Of a stretch of 21,041 nt of DNA, positions 16,497 to 21,041 are shown piece by piece; position 1 is the first letter of the stretch; the number at the start of each line of letters is the position of its first letter. Below the pieces are notes generated by a model. The model saw only the letters and a program-made list of their open reading frames with translations. It did no database searches and was not told the origin of the DNA. Origin of the DNA: Haplomitrium mnioides. Its lineage: Eukaryota > Marchantiophyta > Haplomitriopsida > Calobryales. The stretch lies in the NCBI GenBank assembly GCA_049999725.1, contig JBNGIS010023478.1, positions 41,724 to 62,764 on the forward strand. Reading direction: 5' to 3'. Both the position numbers and the translations under genes were made by a program.

Positions 16497-18237
16497 TTAG
16501 TCAATCATATCAACTTCTTTAGATTCAACTTTAGAAGATTCAACAAGATTGGCAGAGTATGCCTTAGTGTTGATAGCATTGATGGAATCTCTTCCAAACG
16601 CGTTCAGATTGATTGCTTTATGCATTTACAACTCAAACAGATTTGATTTAATTGTAGCAAGAGTGGCCTTTCTCAATTGGTTTTTTTGTGTGAAAAGAAA
16701 ATCAAAAGACAAAATTGTGATGTGTGTTACATCAAGTACATCAATATGTAACTTGGATGCATTTTCCTTTTGTTGTTGCTATTTTTTCTAGAAAGTATTG
16801 TCCAAAGCATCATCAGCTTCATAAGCAAACTATTAAACACGTACTTGTTTTGGGTTGGGAGGTTCTTCGTCACCAAATGACAAAATTTTGAGGACTTTGG
16901 CAATCCAAAATAGTCTGTCTTTTGGATCGAGTGATGCAACAACATAAATAAACATTTTGGCTTTTGTCTCGTGTAGGCTACCAAATGTGTGCATGTATCT
17001 TGTGTGATGCAAAATAGTCCATTCTCACGACCTAGGTGCTCTATTGTAGATTGCTCGACATGTAGAAAGGATACGTTCTACTAGAACATCTTTCTCTGAT
17101 TGGTGAGAATCAAATTGAGAATTTAAGCAAACATTTTGAGAATCATTACAAGTATTTGCTGGTTGTAAGGGTGGAAAGGTAAATTCTGCTTTGAGTCATT
17201 GCTTTTTTCTTTTAAAGATGTAAGCTACAATCTCTTGTTGGGCAAGGAAAGAGTCATTCCACTATTGAATATCACAATATATAAAGAACTTATAGCAATT
17301 TTCACTTATATTGTCTCTTATTACAAAGACCAATTTCTCTACGTCAACTTCTCTTTCTTCCTTTTGAGATCATTTGACTTTAGAATATATCTTCAGATAA
17401 ATCAATATTGAACTTAAAATTTCTTTTTCCACTTCATGTAGACACTTGAACTGACAAGCACCATCCAAAAGTAACCAAAATTCATCTCATGAAAATTGTT
17501 TTCTCCAAATCTTTGCCTTCAAATCACTCAACTTGAACTTGAAATGTTGATTGAAGGTAATATCATGTATACTTTGAATTAGAGAGGATTATTGTTGTAG
17601 AAAATTTTGAAATCCCAAGTCTACATCAGAAGAGTTACTTGGGGTTCAAGATAATAAGAAATTTGTAGAGCCTCAATAAGACTTATTATCTTGAAAGCTT
17701 TGACATGTTTCAAACGTTTCAAGAATCTTCTGAACATTTGATCAATTTGATCGTGAGTATGGCCAACCATGATAAATCCCACCTTGATTTTTTTGAAAAA
17801 CATTCTTGGTGATAAGAAGACTAAGATATCCAAATAAGATCCTGGAACTCTTTTTCACTCATGTCATATTGTCGAGCTTAAAATACAAGATGGAAGGTAG
17901 CGGCCTTTAAAAGTCTCATAATATTATATTTAGCATTGTAAGAATCAAATTTGAGTTGCTTCTCAAGTTTTTGTAGTTTAAGAAGACCCTTGAAGAAAGA
18001 GCATGATTGAATATGAAGGCACCAACAACATGCACACCCACCAAACAATCTTCATCGATGTTTTTTGGTAGCTAGGACTAGTATCAAATAGCTATTTTCT
18101 TATCTATTCCATCAATTGCAATGCTCAAGTACTTTTGACCATTGACATAACATTTTCTTCCATGGTTTGTAAGTTTTATTCTTTCTTTCATTTGTCGGTC
18201 ATGACGAAGAAACATTGGAAATTATATTTGATTGCAT
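16497..18237 (-). pseudogene. Decayed DUF7869-like gene (possible transposon- or integrase-associated protein)
   Basis: On the minus strand one frame (codon starts at coordinates 2 mod 3) carries RHDRQMKERIKLTNHGRKCY, YLSIAIDGIDKKIAI, then stops and PKNIDEDCLVGVHVVGAFIF, SSRVFLNYKNLRSNSNL, LPSILYFKLDNMT, stop, ILFGYLSLLITKNVF. A slip then gives FKKIKVGFIMVGHTHDQIDQ and MFRRFLKRLKHVKAFKIISL in another frame until about 17640. The first frame then resumes for about 380 codons: NSSDVDLGFQNFLQQ, stop, DEFWLLLDGACQFKCLHEVE, RLFWIAKVLKILSFGDEEPP, ending VESSKVESKEVDMID with TAA at 16499-16497. The IDG, LDN and VGHTH..IDQMF blocks match, from memory, the DUF7869 family; its biochemical role is not established to my knowledge. 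There are about 17 in-frame stops and two frameshifts. The N-terminus is lost in the assembly gap. Confidence 0.72.
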
Positions 18238-18239
18238 CA

Positions 18240-18339
18240 NNNNNNNNNNNNNNNNNNNNNNNNNNNNNNNNNNNNNNNNNNNNNNNNNNNNNNNNNNNNN
18301 NNNNNNNNNNNNNNNNNNNNNNNNNNNNNNNNNNNNNNN
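18240..18339. other. Assembly gap of 100 N
   Basis: Exactly 100 unknown bases, the conventional size for a gap of unspecified length. It interrupts the 5' part of the DUF7869-like pseudogene. Sequence on its far side (18340-18460) does not obviously continue that reading. Confidence 0.98.
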
Positions 18340-18474
18340 GTCTTTGATTCAATAATACGCAAGAGATTCCACCAGAGAAAAAAAAAAAGATTTGTGGCAT
18401 TGGGGTTACTAACTAGAACTTCAATTTCAATGCTAGCATTGACTCTATTTGCATATGGGATTTAAAGAAACAAT

Positions 18475-18780
18475 AACAAAACCTATACGCACATATGATC
18501 AAAAGCAACAACATAAATATCTTGGCTTGCTTTGATTGTTTTCATGACTAGAATTGAAAGAAAAAAAAAAACAAAACCTATGTAGGCATAGGGTCACAAG
18601 CAACATAAATGATTCTTTTTCTCATTAATCTCGAGTCGGGCTTTGGATTGAAAGCAACAATAACAAAACTCAGTGCGCGTCTAAGGTCACAACCAATAAT
18701 CAAAATGATTTCCACTCTTTATTTGACTCTTGACGTGCTTTAGACTCAAACCTATGTGAGCATGGAGTCTCTTTTGACAA
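18475..18780. repeat. 92-96-bp tandem repeat, three units plus a partial
   Basis: Units start at 18475, 18571 and 18663, with a partial at about 18747. Shared text is ACAAAACCTATGTAGGCATA, followed by GGGTCACAAGCAACATAAAT and later a GATTGAAAG-type tail. Units 1 to 3 differ by many substitutions. The start of the unit resembles the 37-bp unit at 15959 (19 of 23 bases identical by eye), suggesting a shared origin. Confidence 0.7.
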
Positions 18781-20104
18781 TTCGGGTTGCTATGGTTTTT
18801 TTGACTCAAACATCGTTTAATAAACAAATAAAAAAAACAAATATCTTGTGGTACTAAGTTTGAGAAAGCTTTATATCTCAAGAACTAGGCTTGGACTCTA
18901 TTAAGAAGAGCATCATAATAATTGTAGGTTTCAAAAGGGAAAAAATTTGTTACCTTTGTCATATTTCAAGACGGGTTTTTTTTTGCAAAAATTTTGTTTC
19001 TTTGCAAGTTTTACAAACATCAAATTTATTGCGTTTTGGAATTTTAACATCTGGAAAATTCAGTCTCCAATGTTTTGTAAAACCAAAAAAACTCCAAATA
19101 CAATCACGATCTTTCTCCTTCAAATAATTATATAGTTACAAACTTCCCATTTAGTAAAATTATCCGACAAGTTATAAACTTTGTGAGTGGGCATTCTCTC
19201 ACAGCGTCCAAAAAACAAATTGTCCATACATTTACGCATGAATACCTTTTTAGCAGATAATTCTCTATTTCCAAAATTGCATATTCCTAGGATGTGCGTT
19301 CTTGAGATTTTGAATCCTTTGGATTCTATCATTCCCTACGGATAGTATTAATTTGAAGGCTCTTCTACAAACAATTATATCGCTAGGTAGAGTGAAACGA
19401 TTGTCAACACTGAAGTCTTTTTTTGGTATTCCCCACTACACTGTAATATTACAATTTTTCATGCTTTATGAAAAGTATATTTCTCTTATATTTAAAAAAA
19501 ATATGTCTTGGACAACAACAAACAACTATTTCTATAATATGAAATTCTCCTCAATTTCAAAATTAACATCAGATTGTGCTTTTTCTTCACAAATCTCTCG
19601 TCACATTGGACTTTTAAAAAAGAATTGTCATGCCATCGGCCAGGTTTTTCGGAATTTTTTGATTTTTTGTGTTTTACTTGGCTTAGAACAGCAATTTGTG
19701 CCCATGATTGGTCAACCTGGTGCTCAAAGGTGGAAGAGGGTCAAGTAAGCGTAAGGAGTCGTCCAGAGTCTGAAGAAAATAGGTTGAGTTAGACCCATCG
19801 AAGGACCAGTTCAGTTTGACACAGAGAATTACAATCATTCGGAGGATATCTATGATATTTGGAGTAGAGGGCTTCATTTTTGACCATACTACAAGGGTTC
19901 TAGGGGACAATGTAATAGTTGATCAACATCCCCATCACTGTGAAGGTTTAGAAAGGTGCTCTATTCACCTTGTCCGAGAGAAGCTTTATGTTATGTTATT
20001 TTATATTACTTTATTATTATTTAGGGGGACTCTACTTCCCTTGTATAATACGTCTTGTATAAAAACACTCTACTTCTCTTGTCTGATAGTATGGGGATAA
20101 AAAA
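18781..20104. other. AT-rich region without a supported gene
   Basis: Readings up to 131 codons occur (for example 19353-19748 plus) but show no domain, no family motif and unlikely composition (Phe-, Ile- and Lys-rich). No LTR ends or tandem repeats were noticed. Confidence 0.5.
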
Positions 20105-20400
20105 ATCTACCCATATGGCCTACTCTAGTTTATTTTATTTTATTTTGTTGTTTTGATATTATTTAGTATTTATTTTGATATTATTATTTTAATGTTTTAA
20201 TATTATATTATTCTATTATGTTATATTAGCTGTTTATTATTTATTATTTGACCTTATTCTTCTAAGGTTATTATATTAATGTTTTATTATTATTTTAAAT
20301 TTGCTACTTATCTATTATTCAATTATGTATTTTTTATTTTATTTTATTTTCTATTTCTAATTTTTATTTTTATTTTATTATCTTATTTTTGTTGTCACAT
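20105..20400. repeat. T-rich low-complexity tract (TTTTA/TTATT type)
   Basis: About 300 bases are made almost entirely of T and A, with a strong T bias on the plus strand and recurring TTTTATTT, TATTATT and ATTTTATT. No clean period is maintained. Confidence 0.8.
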
Positions 20401-20504
20401 GAGCGCCGCACACACACACAGGAGTCTCCAATAGTGAGAGTATGAATGAGTGAATGAATGTGTGGATGACCACTTACATAGGGTTTATATATATGTCTCT
20501 ATAA

Positions 20505-20660
20505 CACTCCTCCTTGGTTGATTCTTCTTCTAATAATCAATCACATTTAAAGTACTATATATGCTATGTGAGTCCAAATCCAAATCTTATTCTATGTGTG
20601 GTCTCATTAAAACCCTCTCGCTTTCTTCCGAGGGAAAGAGTGCCACAATATAATTTGATA
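20505..20660 (+). repeat. Possible dispersed plant repeat fragment
   Basis: Text such as ATAACACTCCTCCTTGG, then TCTCATTAAAACCCTCTCGC and GAGGGAAAGAGTGCCACAA, follows the order of a sequence I remember as recurrent in plant genomes, often near copia-type elements (ACTCCCCCTTGG..., CCTCATTAAAAACC..., GGAAAAAGAGTGC). The identification is from memory. No coding sequence or LTR boundary supports it here. Confidence 0.3.
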
Positions 20661-21004
20661 GGTGGAATATAATGTAGTAATAGTGTGGAGTGTGTGTAAG
20701 TAATCATAATGTCAAAAAATTTGTCAAAATTTCTTGCTTTCGAAGTAAAGCAAATTCATGGTGCTGCTGTGTGGTGTTGTTGCATCTTCATAGTTGTATT
20801 GTTGCGTCCTCTCCTTGTGTCCTGAAGATCTGTCTAAAAAATGATGTCAGCCTCAAAAGCTGAAAAGTGATGTCAACTTCTGATATAATATGCTCATGTC
20901 ATTACCTGTATAACATTCAGACAAAATTAGGCATTTGTTTTAAAAATAAATGATTGTCTTTGCAATCCTTGATCTTCATGACTAAAGGTCAGAAAGAGAG
21001 ACGG

Positions 21005-21006
<2 letters not shown>

Positions 21007-21041
<35 letters not shown>
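21007..21041. repeat. (AT)n microsatellite
   Basis: Uninterrupted AT dinucleotides run from about 21007 to the right edge of the window, so the true length is unknown. Confidence 0.95.

Noticed and set aside
16549-16791. 80-codon plus-strand frame
   Set aside because: It lies antisense to the better-supported DUF7869-like reading on the minus strand.
18135-18465. Frames running through the N block
   Set aside because: Their length comes from unknown bases in the assembly gap, so they carry no coding evidence.
19353-19748. 131-codon plus-strand frame
   Set aside because: It is the longest frame on the right side, but composition follows local AT bias, no domain is recognisable and overlapping frames are of similar length.

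Overview
The window looks like nuclear DNA of a land plant with a large, repeat-rich, AT-rich genome. The evidence is plant-type primer-binding sites (TGGTATCAGAGC, initiator tRNA-Met), chromodomain-bearing Ty3/gypsy (chromovirus) polyproteins, nested LTR retrotransposons, minisatellites and no bacterial-type gene organisation. A decayed gene with DUF7869-like motifs makes me lean towards a non-flowering plant (fern, bryophyte, lycophyte or gymnosperm). That is inference from memory of where the family is common, not something the sequence proves. I found no convincingly intact host gene, rRNA, tRNA or CRISPR array.

Layout. Positions 1-12025 are a four-element nest. Element C (minus strand; 5' LTR 11590-12025, body 10589-11589 and 4572-7305) is the oldest layer. 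Element B (plus strand, 7306-10583) sits inside C's protease region and is flanked by a 5-bp duplication AAGGT. Element A (minus strand, 5' LTR 4157-4571, body 1789-4156) is inserted into C's integrase. Element D (minus strand, 1-1788; 5' LTR 1219-1788) is inserted into A at the reverse transcriptase/RNase H junction and is the youngest layer. A, B and C are one chromovirus family, all riddled with stops and frameshifts. D is a different Ty3/gypsy family with clean LTR ends, a perfect primer-binding site and an uninterrupted gag frame running off the window.

Positions 12026-21041 are older, low-density sequence. They hold a lone 3' fragment of the same chromovirus family (E, about 12855-13485), an unidentified decayed coding stretch (14105-14265), a 37-bp minisatellite (15660-16156), a DUF7869-like pseudogene on the minus strand (16497-18237) that runs into a 100-N assembly gap (18240-18339), a 92-96-bp tandem repeat (18475-18780), T-rich simple sequence (20105-20400), a possible piece of a dispersed plant repeat (20505-20660) and an (AT)n microsatellite at the right edge.

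The retrotransposon parts work together as standard LTR-element machinery: the LTR promoter makes the transcript, gag packages it, tRNA-Met primes at the PBS, reverse transcriptase/RNase H copies it, and integrase (with a chromodomain in B and E) inserts it. Only D could plausibly still be active on what is visible. The most useful results are the nest with its insertion sites readable from paralogues inside the window, the DUF7869-like pseudogene, the strictly spaced 37-bp array, and the enhancer-like G-box repeats and leader hairpins of element D.
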